DNA of 7,032 nucleotides from Anaerolineae bacterium (lineage in GTDB: Bacteria; Chloroflexota; Anaerolineae; Aggregatilineales; Phototrophicaceae). The translations under genes were made by a program, and so were the position numbers. Shown one piece after another: positions 1-6,216 of this stretch (its first letter is position 1; every line of letters begins with the position of its first letter). The stretch is from contig WGEI01000385.1 in NCBI GenBank assembly GCA_015492875.1, forward strand, positions 1-7,032. The letters run 5' to 3'. The notes under the pieces were generated by a model, which did no database searches, was not told the origin of the DNA, and saw nothing but the letters and a program-made list of their open reading frames with translations.

Positions 1-19
1 AGATGTGTATAAGAGACAG
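1..19. other. Tn5/Nextera mosaic-end adapter remnant (not genomic)
   Basis: The window begins with AGATGTGTATAAGAGACAG, which is exactly the 19-bp Tn5 mosaic end used in tagmentation library adapters. It lies at the extreme end of the sequence and interrupts the mutY reading frame. On the minus strand it would add the artefactual tail CLLYTS to the protein. I read it as untrimmed adapter, not as a transposon. A real Tn5 end would be expected to continue into IS50 sequence rather than sit at base 1 of a contig. Confidence 0.95.
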
Positions 20-1017
20 GGCGAGACCCAGCGCCAATCCTGCGCGTCTATGGCTTGCGGTTCGCCCCCAATATGGCGGCAGGTGAAGGCGTGTAATGTG
101 ATTTTGAAATGGGTAAAGGCATGGTTCACCACCGTGAACAACTCGCCTACTTCCACCGCTATCGCCAGTTCCTCACGCAGTTCCCGCTGTAAACACTGCT
201 CTAGCGTCTCGCCCGCTTCCTGCTTGCCACCGGGAAATTCCCATAACCCGCCGAGCAAACCATCGGCAGGCCGCTGCGCGATGAGCAATTGCCCGCTGTC
301 GTTCCAGATGATACCCGCCGTCACATCGTAGTGGGGTATTGGCGCTTTTTTCCGTTTGACGGGGCGTTGGTGCTGTGTGCCATTGGCATAAGCGCGGCAG
401 TGCTTTTGCAGGGGGCAGGCCTCGCAAAGTGGTTTGCGCGGCTTACACACCATCCGCCCCAGTTCCATCAGCGCTTGGTTATAATCGCCAATGCGCTCTT
501 GTGGCAGCCAATCTTCGGCCAATCGCCACAGGTGTTTTTGGGTGGTGCTTTTGGTGATGTCGTCGGGTAGGTCTATCAAACGGGCGAAGACGCGCATCAC
601 ATTGCCATCGACTAGCGGCGCGGCCACACCAAAGGCAATACTCGCAATAGCGCCCGCTGTATAGCGCCCAATGCCCGGCAGCTTTTGCAGCGCTTCTACC
701 GTATCGGGGAAGTGCCCGCCATATTGCGCCACAATAGTTTGTGCACAGGCGTGTAAATTTCTGGCGCGGCTATAATAGCCCAGCCCTTCCCACAATTTGA
801 GCACATTTTCTAACGGGCTAGTGGCGAGGTCGGCGATTGTCGGGTAAGCTTCCAAAAAACGAATATAATAAGGTATAACGGTTTCTACTTGGGTCTGCTG
901 GAGCATGACTTCCGACAGCCAGACATGATACGGGTCGCGGTCGGCGCGCCATGGCAACATCGCAGCGTGGGCATCATACCACTTAAGCAGCCGCTCAATA
1001 GCCGTTTTATCCATCAT
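20..1017 (-). CDS. mutY: A/G-specific adenine DNA glycosylase MutY (C-terminus cut off at contig edge)
   Basis: MutY removes adenine mispaired with 8-oxoguanine (or G) in base excision repair. The minus strand reads open from the ATG at 1017 to the adapter, giving about 332 genomic codons; E. coli MutY has 350 residues, so a short C-terminal piece is missing. The catalytic Glu is residue 36 in WLSEVMLQQTQV. The helix-hairpin-helix LPGIGRYTAGAI is at 113-124 and the catalytic Asp is 137 in VDGNV. Four [4Fe-4S] cysteines lie at 191, 198, 201 and 207 (C-x6-C-x2-C-x5-C). The C-terminal MutT-like domain starts near 230. It carries an almost canonical Nudix box (Gly264, Glu270, REL 278-280, EE 282-283, with Ala285 replacing the usual Gly) and an 8-oxoG-recognition loop FTH at 301-303, where FSH is common. 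A Shine-Dalgarno AAAGGA precedes the start; ATG 1014 is the in-frame alternative. The gene is divergent from the SLOG gene. Confidence 0.95.
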
Positions 1018-1036
1018 TCATGTGTTCCTTTATTCG

Positions 1037-1085
1037 TGGCATTGCGCCATATCCTACCAGCCACGGCCTTCGTAGCGCAATGCCA
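1037..1085. repeat. Perfect 11-bp inverted repeat between divergent genes
   Basis: TGGCATTGCGC at 1037-1047 is the exact reverse complement of GCGCAATGCCA at 1075-1085, with a 27-nt spacer. It fills most of the 88-bp gap between mutY (minus) and the SLOG gene (plus). No T-run follows either arm, and both flanking genes are transcribed outward, so a terminator is unlikely. A two-site operator or a structured leader is plausible. This function is inferred from position and symmetry only. Confidence 0.6.
1051..1080 (-). promoter_or_regulatory. Possible mutY promoter inside the inverted repeat
   Basis: On the minus strand TTGCGC (1080-1075) could be a -35 box and TAGGAT (1056-1051) a -10 box with an 18-bp spacer, placing a start near 1044. 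The matches to consensus are weak (3/6 and 4/6). The -35 would lie in one arm of the inverted repeat and the start site in the other arm. That arrangement would suit an operator, but it is weakly supported. Confidence 0.25.
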
Positions 1086-1105
1086 GAGCAAACGGGTAAG
1101 TTACG

Positions 1106-1882
1106 ATGACTGCACAAAGTCCACCAGAAAAAAATAAAGTTTTTTCAATCACTTGGCCAGATGGTAGTCGCTCTCAAGCCATTGTTGCCCACCCCGATAA
1201 AAATGCCGAAGAAACCGCCGATATGCTGGGTTTGGTGCGCCCTCGCCCAACGATTTTCGTCACAGGTGGCGCATCTTATATGACGGATAAAGATAAAGCG
1301 CTCACCGAAGCAATTATTGAAAAGGGGATTGCCCGCTTTGCTCAAGATTATGGCGTCACCTTGATTGATGGCGGTACAGAGTCTGGCGTGATGCACATGA
1401 TAGGGGTAGCACGGCGCAAACATGGCTATAACTTCCCCCTCATTGGCGTTGCACCATTGGGGCGCGTTGAATATCCCGGTTATACCAACCCGTTACAACA
1501 AGCGATGCTAGAAGATAATCATACCCATTTCGTTTTGGTGGATGCGCCCGATTGGGGCGATGAATCGCTGACAATTGTCCGCCTCGCCCAAGCCATTAGC
1601 GGCAACGGCCAACGCGCTAGCACGGGCATTCTTATTAATGGCGGGCGCATCAGCCGTCAGGATGTGTTTTTCGCCATAGCAGAAAAAATGCCCATTTTGG
1701 TATTAGAGGGCAGTGGGCGCTTTGCTGATGAACTAGCAACGGCCTTCCGCACTGGACAGACTAGCCAGAAACTCGTTCAGGCGATCATTAAAGGCGGCGA
1801 TATCGAGCTTGTGGGGACGGTCGAGGGGCCGCAAGCTGTTTATGATAAACTCGCCAAACGTTTTGGCGAACGCTCAAATTAG
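1106..1882 (+). CDS. TRPM-type SLOG domain protein (LSDAT-like putative nucleotide-ligand sensor)
   Basis: This 258-residue protein consists almost entirely of a Rossmann-like SLOG domain of the type at the N-terminus of eukaryotic TRPM channels. Strand-loop elements appear in order: FVTGGA at 51-56, LIDGGTESGVMHMIG at 86-100, IGVAPLG at 113-119, DNHTHFVLVD at 137-146, INGGR at 177-181 and VLEGSGRFAD at 199-208. TRPM proteins have closely similar blocks (TGG…TGVM/I, IGIAPWG, HTHFILVD, EGGP, GSGRASD). SLOG domains are predicted or shown to bind nucleotide-derived ligands; the TRPM2 region binds ADP-ribose. Here the ligand is unknown. There is no signal peptide or membrane segment, so it should be cytosolic. 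Residues 1-45 are a short extension before the fold. The ATG at 1106 has only a weak ribosome site. The next gene starts 14 bp after the stop and is very probably co-transcribed. Fold assignment is strong; function is inferred. Confidence 0.85.
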   Translation: MTAQSPPEKNKVFSITWPDGSRSQAIVAHPDKNAEETADMLGLVRPRPTIFVTGGASYMTDKDKALTEAIIEKGIARFAQDYGVTLIDGGTESGVMHMIGVARRKHGYNFPLIGVAPLGRVEYPGYTNPLQQAMLEDNHTHFVLVDAPDWGDESLTIVRLAQAISGNGQRASTGILINGGRISRQDVFFAIAEKMPILVLEGSGRFADELATAFRTGQTSQKLVQAIIKGGDIELVGTVEGPQAVYDKLAKRFGERSN

Positions 1883-1886
1883 GAGG
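1881..1886 (+). promoter_or_regulatory. Strong Shine-Dalgarno overlapping the SLOG gene stop
   Basis: AGGAGG at 1881-1886 (followed by GGGG) shares two bases with the TAG stop at 1880-1882 and lies 10 nt before the ATG at 1897. It is the strongest ribosome site in the window. It fixes the start of the TPR gene and suggests translational coupling to the upstream SLOG gene. Confidence 0.85.
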
Positions 1887-1896
1887 GGGGCTTATT

Positions 1897-3222
1897 ATGC
1901 GCCAACATTTGCGTTTATGGATAATTTTTTGCCTACTTTTTATCAGTGTCACTGCACTAGCACAAGAAAATACGCCAGAGCCATCGCCCGCCGAGCCGAC
2001 AACTGCCGCCGTCGACGATGCCCTTGCGCGGGCAGAAGCAGCGGCCATCCGCGCCGAAGAAGCAGCAGATAGGGCTGATAGCCGCGCCCAAGAGGCGATA
2101 GATTTAGCCTTTAACCTGCTCGGTATTTTTGAAGCCATCGGCTTTGCGGTGACAGTTGGCGCTGGCATTGCGGCTATTTTCGGCGTGACACGCCTCATCA
2201 GCGCCCAAAACGAACTCACCCGCGCCCGCGAAAGCGTGGAACGCGAGCTAGAAGCAATCACCCAACGCTTTGAACAGCGGCTGAGTGAAAAAGAAGAAGA
2301 GGTGACAAAACTACACGCCGAGCTACAAGAGACCGCCGCCAACAACCGCCAAATGTTGGCCAATGCCTCGCTCGCCCAATCGCTTTTGCCCATTGGCGAG
2401 CGGCAATATCGGGCGCAGGATTTTCAAGGGGCATTAGATACTTACCAGCGCGCGCTGGAGCTAGACCCCAATAACCTCATTCTACACTATCGCATTGGCT
2501 ATACTTACACTCAAAGCGGCGAGTTGGAAAGAGCGTTGGAACACTTACAACGGGCGCTAGACATTGACGACACCTTTGCCCCCGCTTTGGCCTCTTTGGG
2601 CTATGTCTATCGCCGTATTGGGGAGAAAATGCCAATGGGTTTAGAGCGAGACGATACCCTCAATAAGGCCGAACGCTATCTCTTAGAAGCGCTCAAGCGC
2701 TCGCCGAAGCTGATTGATGAAGATGGCGAATCGTGGTGGGGGTCGCTCGGTGGTTTATACCGTCGGCGCGGCCAAGTAGCGCAGGCCATTGAAGCCTATA
2801 AACGCGCCACTGAAGTCACGCCACAATCCTCTTATGGCTGGGGCAATTTGGCCTTGCTCTATGTGCAAACGCATAACCGCGAAAAAATGCTCGAAACGTA
2901 TAAGCGGGTGGAGATGTTGGCGCAGGCTGAAGCGCTGGCGGAAGTGGATAATTATTGGGGCTGGTCAGATTTAGCGGTGGCGGGGTTGGCGCTAGGTAAA
3001 GAGGCCGAAGCGCAGGCGGCCTTACAACGCGCGCTGGAGTTAGCCTCGCCCGATTCTCCCTATATGCTGGATATGCTCTTGGATACCATCGACCGCCTTG
3101 CTGCCGCGCTTGGAGACGATGAACGCCCGCCCTTAGAGCGCGCCAAAGCCGAGATTAGGCGCGTTCAAGCGGAACATGCGGCCTTGCGGCGGGCAGAAAA
3201 TCTAGAGGTCGTTGAGCAATGA
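1897..3222 (+). CDS. Membrane-anchored coiled-coil TPR protein, partner of the SLOG protein
   Basis: This is a 441-residue protein. Residues 1-22 look like a signal peptide (hydrophobic LWIIFCLLFISV, then ALA before Gln23). Residues 25-36 are Pro/Glu/Thr-rich, and 37-70 form an Ala/Glu/Arg-rich helix. A hydrophobic segment at about 74-97 (Gly/Ala/Ile-rich) is a likely transmembrane helix. Residues 102-150 form a charged coiled coil. From about 159 to 385 there are five or six tetratricopeptide repeats, clearest at 159-192 (ALDTYQRALELDPNN), 193-226, 279-310 and near 349-385; the third is widened by an insertion around 243-255. A basic, Ala-rich helix follows. If the signal is cleaved and Arg99 onwards stays inside, the TPR part is cytosolic and could meet the SLOG protein; the opposite topology is possible. 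There is no enzyme motif. I do not recognise a named family beyond TPR. The operon position suggests a scaffold or effector controlled by the SLOG sensor. Confidence 0.85.
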   Translation: MRQHLRLWIIFCLLFISVTALAQENTPEPSPAEPTTAAVDDALARAEAAAIRAEEAADRADSRAQEAIDLAFNLLGIFEAIGFAVTVGAGIAAIFGVTRLISAQNELTRARESVERELEAITQRFEQRLSEKEEEVTKLHAELQETAANNRQMLANASLAQSLLPIGERQYRAQDFQGALDTYQRALELDPNNLILHYRIGYTYTQSGELERALEHLQRALDIDDTFAPALASLGYVYRRIGEKMPMGLERDDTLNKAERYLLEALKRSPKLIDEDGESWWGSLGGLYRRRGQVAQAIEAYKRATEVTPQSSYGWGNLALLYVQTHNREKMLETYKRVEMLAQAEALAEVDNYWGWSDLAVAGLALGKEAEAQAALQRALELASPDSPYMLDMLLDTIDRLAAALGDDERPPLERAKAEIRRVQAEHAALRRAENLEVVEQ

Positions 3223-3226
3223 GCGG

Positions 3227-3235
3227 TGCTATAAT
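3227..3235 (+). promoter_or_regulatory. Extended -10 promoter candidate for the methyltransferase gene
   Basis: TGCTATAAT is a perfect extended -10 element just after the TPR gene stop, the same 9-mer found upstream of asnS. No good -35 lies 16-18 bp upstream, which extended -10 promoters tolerate. Transcription would begin near 3242 and leave a leader of about 105 nt. Two further TGCTATA copies follow at 3244 and 3304. Confidence 0.5.
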
Positions 3236-3346
3236 CAAATATGTGCTATATTCAGTGTGCCTTTCCGCCTATTGTGATGTATTATAAACGTGGGTAATGC
3301 CCTTGCTATACCCTTGATTTGAATTTTATCTGCATGGGAAGTATTG

Positions 3347-4225
3347 ATGACCACAAGCAACAATTCCGACGCCGTCCGCAAACAATATGAAAATGATGAG
3401 CTGTTGCGCACACGGCAAGAAATCCACGAGCAATATACACAACCCAAAATAGATTTTATTCAGTGGGCATTAACCTGCATACCATGGCAAGGGGATGAGC
3501 GCGTGCTCGATGTTGGGAGTGGCACAGGCTCTTATCACAAAGCCTTGCAAATGCGTTACCCCGATATTCGCTATTTTGGCATTGATAACTCTTGGGGTAT
3601 GTTGCAAAAGCACCCCGCAAACGGCTATCGCATGGTGAATGGGGATGCCCACAAACTCCCCTATGCCGATAACAGCTTTGATATTGTCATGGCCAATCAT
3701 ATGATGTATCACTTGGTGGATATTGATACGGCCATCAAAGAATTTAAGCGCGTGCTGAAGCCGCAGGGCTTGCTGATGGTGGCCACCAATAGCCTGCATA
3801 ATATGCCAGAGTTTCAGGTGTTGATGCGCCGCGCTATCGTTTTATTGACGCGCCTCTCTCCCTCACAAATTCGCCCCCCTGCGCCCGCCAGCGACCTCTT
3901 CGCGCTGGAAAATGGCACGCGCCATCTCTCGCGCTACTTTACTGGGGTTGTCCGCTATGACTTGCCAACAGCGCTGGTTTTCGATGATGTTGAGCCGGCC
4001 TTACGCTATTTAGAGAGCACGCGCAACTTGCGAGAGCCACAGCTGCCCGATGATGTGATGTGGGATGATATGATGATGCTCATGCGCCAGCAAATCACCC
4101 ATCTCATCAATCACTTTGGCGAACTGGCTGTGCAAAAGCTGGCCGGTGTGTTGGTGGCTACCGATAGCGGCGGCGTCTTCAAGGAGTTCTTCCGTATTCA
4201 GCAAACTGTAGATACGCCCCAATAG
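3347..4225 (+). CDS. Class I SAM-dependent methyltransferase (Methyltransf_11-like), substrate unknown
   Basis: This 292-residue protein has the Rossmann-fold methyltransferase core. Motif I, VLDVGSGTG (53-61), binds S-adenosylmethionine. Asp80 in FGIDNS is the acidic residue expected to contact the ribose. GDAHKLPYADNSFDIVMAN (99-117) covers motifs II and III, and EFKRVLKPQGLLMVAT follows as the usual post-core strand pair. The C-terminal 120 residues form a substrate-side region with no motif I can assign. I chose ATG 3347 because GGGAAG at 3336-3341 sits at a workable distance; the in-frame TTG at 3344 is too close to it. The gene lies 124 bp after the TPR gene with its own promoter candidate, so it need not belong to the SLOG operon. 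The family includes methylases of lipids, quinones and small metabolites, and the sequence does not distinguish them. Confidence 0.9.
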   Translation: MTTSNNSDAVRKQYENDELLRTRQEIHEQYTQPKIDFIQWALTCIPWQGDERVLDVGSGTGSYHKALQMRYPDIRYFGIDNSWGMLQKHPANGYRMVNGDAHKLPYADNSFDIVMANHMMYHLVDIDTAIKEFKRVLKPQGLLMVATNSLHNMPEFQVLMRRAIVLLTRLSPSQIRPPAPASDLFALENGTRHLSRYFTGVVRYDLPTALVFDDVEPALRYLESTRNLREPQLPDDVMWDDMMMLMRQQITHLINHFGELAVQKLAGVLVATDSGGVFKEFFRIQQTVDTPQ

Positions 4226-4333
4226 TCTTGCCACTTGTTTGTTTTGTAGCCGCCCGCTGTAACGTTATTTTTTGGCAATGCAAAATAGGCAATTGGGATT
4301 ACAATATAGGGGGATAGCCAATTTGGATATGTG

Positions 4334-5128
4334 ATGTTCATCATGCAGCAATTGATTATCACAGGGGATGACTGCGGCCTTTCTGAGGGGATTAATCACG
4401 CCGCAGCGAGATTACATGAATGCGGCCACCTCACCGCCGCCAGCATCATGGTGAATTTTGATGCCACCACCCACGCCTTCGACCTGTTCAAAGCCTATGA
4501 CAGGCTGGAGGTAGGCATTCACCTCAATCTGTCAGATGGCTTTCCTATCACCCGCCCCGCCTCGCCATCGCCCTTAACCCGTAGCAATGGCCAATTTCAC
4601 CGCCGTATTATCTCCATGCTGCGCACCCTTGTGCCCACGTCTAGCTTTTTGGAATTGGTAGAAACTGAATTGCACGCCCAAATGGAATGCTTCATCAGTT
4701 ATGGCCGCCCGCCCGCCCATATCACGACGCACCGCCATTTTCACATTTCACCCGCCCTGCGTGAAATCATCATCAAACTCGCGCGTGAATATCAAGTGCC
4801 GTGGCTGCGCGCCTATCGCCTTTCCGCTTCGGTTGTGCCCAATAACTGGTTTCACTCTCGCCATATTGAAGAAGATGAATATCCCGATGTGACCATGCCG
4901 GATCATCTGGTATCTATCAAATCGTGGATGGGGCGCGACCCGCAGCAATTGGCGGAAGTGCTCCATACGCTGGAGGGCGTGGCGGAAATTATCGTACACC
5001 CCGGCTTACAACAAGACGAAACCTTTCCCGCCAATGTCGATTATTCCCCCGCAGAGCGCTATCAAGAAACCCAATATTTTGAGCAGGTCATGGCGCAATT
5101 TATGCAAAATAATACCGCCCATTCTTGA
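4334..5128 (+). CDS. ChbG/HpnK (YdjC) family carbohydrate deacetylase-like protein
   Basis: Family members are metal-dependent deacetylases of amino sugars, such as ChbG on chitooligosaccharides and HpnK in hopanoid modification. The N-terminal LIITGDDCGLSEGIN (7-21) matches the family's 'ADDFGLS.GVN' with Asp12/Asp13 in place; Cys14 replaces the usual Phe and Gly11 the usual Ala. GIHLNL (61-66) supplies His63. THRHFH (132-137) matches 'SHQHVH' and supplies His133 and neighbours. IIVHPG (219-224) is the conserved C-terminal strand. Metal ligands are thus present and an active enzyme is likely. At about 264 residues the length is normal. The start is uncertain: GTG 4331, ATG 4334 and ATG 4343 are in frame. 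A GGA at 4325-4327 favours 4334, while ATG 4343 best fits family N-termini. A -10-like TACAAT sits at 4300-4305. The substrate is unknown; there are no chitobiose or hopanoid genes nearby. Confidence 0.88.
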   Translation: MFIMQQLIITGDDCGLSEGINHAAARLHECGHLTAASIMVNFDATTHAFDLFKAYDRLEVGIHLNLSDGFPITRPASPSPLTRSNGQFHRRIISMLRTLVPTSSFLELVETELHAQMECFISYGRPPAHITTHRHFHISPALREIIIKLAREYQVPWLRAYRLSASVVPNNWFHSRHIEEDEYPDVTMPDHLVSIKSWMGRDPQQLAEVLHTLEGVAEIIVHPGLQQDETFPANVDYSPAERYQETQYFEQVMAQFMQNNTAHS

Positions 5129-5239
5129 GCGCGGCTCTCATATAGCTATGAAGTTTTAACGTTTAACTTAAGTGAACTCCCCCGCAAGGGATGCGGCGTG
5201 CGTGGCACTCAATCGCTGACCGCCCCCTAATGAAGTGAT

Positions 5240-5551
5240 TTATGCAGTAGCGGAGGCGTCTTGCTCGATGATTTCTAGGTTGAGTTGCTTGATGAGACGG
5301 TTAACGTACGGGTTGCTGATGACGGGAATATGTTGCGTTTTCCCTTCGCGCGTTAACGTGAAGTGATAAATTGGCACACAGCGCATACTATGCCAATAGT
5401 CCTCGCGGATGACTGGCCCCGTAATTTGCCAACCTTCGTCCAATGCGGTTGCCAGCGCGTCGCCACCAGCAAATGGTTGTGACTCTGCATGCCAATGCTT
5501 AGTTACGTCCAGATATTGAACGTGATAGTTGGCGAGTTGAATATCGTTCAT
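5240..5551 (-). CDS. Small uncharacterised protein, paralogue A (ALDEGW / YHFTL family)
   Basis: This is a 103-residue soluble protein of unknown function. It has no signal peptide, membrane segment or catalytic motif that I recognise. It aligns along nearly its whole length, with a single one-residue gap, to the protein encoded at 5749-6048. Shared blocks are HW (19-20), ALDEGW (36-41), Arg57-Cys58, YHFTL (62-66) and VI.xPY with a following RL (77-86). I chose ATG 5551 because GAGAGGAAC lies just upstream; in-frame ATGs at 5584 and 5569 would add a tail absent from the paralogue. It converges on the ChbG-like gene with 111 bp between them and no convincing terminator. A 19-bp palindrome lies 47 bp upstream of the start. 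Small proteins with a similar 'L.EGW.I…P…YHF.L' pattern are, in my recollection, common in Chloroflexota, but I cannot name a family. Confidence 0.8.
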   Translation of the reverse strand: MNDIQLANYHVQYLDVTKHWHAESQPFAGGDALATALDEGWQITGPVIREDYWHSMRCVPIYHFTLTREGKTQHIPVISNPYVNRLIKQLNLEIIEQDASATA

Positions 5552-5597
5552 TTTGTTCCTCTCACCCATATTTCCCACCACCATAATAAGTCACGTT

Positions 5598-5616
5598 GGT
5601 TAAAACAGCATTAACC
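5598..5616. promoter_or_regulatory. Operator-like palindrome upstream of paralogue A
   Basis: GGTTAA (5598-5603) and TTAACC (5611-5616) form a perfect 6-bp inverted repeat around a 7-nt centre, a 19-bp dyad typical in size for a dimeric repressor site. It lies 47 bp upstream of the chosen start of the gene at 5240-5551, within the expected promoter region, although no clear -35/-10 pair is visible. It is a candidate operator only. Confidence 0.4.
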
Positions 5617-5705
5617 GGCTTCTAAAATTCAGTGTATAGAAGAAACTACATGGGTGTTTACGTCTTCATTGCATAAAGTTCTCTGTAAAATTATTGCAAG
5701 AAATT

Positions 5706-5745
5706 GCCAACTCTCCCCCTCGCTTTGGGCATCATGCTAGTTGGC
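5706..5745 (-). terminator. Weak hairpin just after paralogue B
   Basis: GCCAAC (5706-5711) and GTTGGC (5740-5745) pair exactly, with two further G-U pairs possible, around a 28-nt loop. The hairpin starts 4 nt past the stop of the gene at 5749-6048. The loop is long and the downstream minus strand is AT-rich without a true T-run, so this is at best a weak terminator or a 3'-end-protecting stem. Confidence 0.25.
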
Positions 5746-5748
5746 GGC

Positions 5749-6048
5749 CTATACGCCCGTGCTGGCTGGTTGGACGCGCGCCCGACATACCGGCAACAGG
5801 CGGTCTAAATAGGGCGAATATATCACCGCCATATCTTGCCTATTTGTCCCCGATGCCAGCGTGAAGTGATACACTTGCCCACAACGTCCCGCGCCATACC
5901 AAATCGACTCTTGCGAGACCCGAACGATCTTCCAGCCTTCATCAAGCGCGCTCAATAAGCTATCTGCACCTGTATAGCGCTCACATTGTGACCAATGGCG
6001 TGGATTATCGGTATAACGCCAATGGACGGGTTTAGGATACGGCGCCAT
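5749..6048 (-). CDS. Small uncharacterised protein, paralogue B (ALDEGW / YHFTL family)
   Basis: This is a 99-residue soluble protein of unknown function and the upstream tandem paralogue of the gene at 5240-5551. Conserved elements are HW (18-19), SALDEGWKI (33-41), Arg55-Cys56, YHFTL (60-64) and VIYSPYLDRLL near 75-85. The two proteins diverge strongly elsewhere, which indicates an old duplication under functional constraint. I chose ATG 6048 because GAAAGG lies about 8 nt upstream and the length then matches paralogue A; a TTG at 6102 would add 18 residues of unsupported sequence. The 197-bp spacer to paralogue A argues for separate promoters. It is divergent from asnS across a 403-bp non-coding gap. 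The fixed Trp, Tyr, His and Arg-Cys positions could form a small binding domain, but no function can be assigned. Confidence 0.78.
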   Translation of the reverse strand: MAPYPKPVHWRYTDNPRHWSQCERYTGADSLLSALDEGWKIVRVSQESIWYGAGRCGQVYHFTLASGTNRQDMAVIYSPYLDRLLPVCRARVQPASTGV

Positions 6049-6139
6049 CGGGCGAACCTTTCTACCCTGAATGACTATCTGTGCGAAAGAGAGGCCTGCC
6101 AAGAATACAAGCCCTAGAGAAAACCGGTACCGTTGCGGT

Positions 6140-6157
6140 GGCGATAAATTTACCGCC
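6140..6157. promoter_or_regulatory. Operator-like 18-bp palindrome upstream of paralogue B
   Basis: GGCGATAAATTTACCGCC is symmetrical at 16 of 18 positions: GGCG/CGCC outer arms, one A/C mismatch each side, and a perfect TAAATTTA core. It lies 92 bp upstream of the chosen start of the gene at 5749-6048 and about 310 bp upstream of asnS, so it would more likely serve the minus-strand gene. Function is inferred from symmetry only. Confidence 0.35.
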
Positions 6158-6216
6158 CATGTTACTCACTGCTTGTGCACAGATACGCGGCTGCCGTGAA
6201 TGCTCCGCGCCCATTT

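Noticed and set aside
5..331. Plus-strand reading frame across the contig start
   Set aside because: It begins in adapter sequence and lies opposite the conserved Nudix domain of mutY.
1788..2393. Minus-strand Ser/Ala/Arg-rich frame of about 200 codons
   Set aside because: It is the mirror of the Ala/Glu/Arg-rich coiled-coil region of the TPR gene and has no independent support.
5182..5196. CCGCA-AGGGA-TGCGG hairpin between the convergent genes as a terminator
   Set aside because: The stem is only 5 bp and no T-run follows on either strand.
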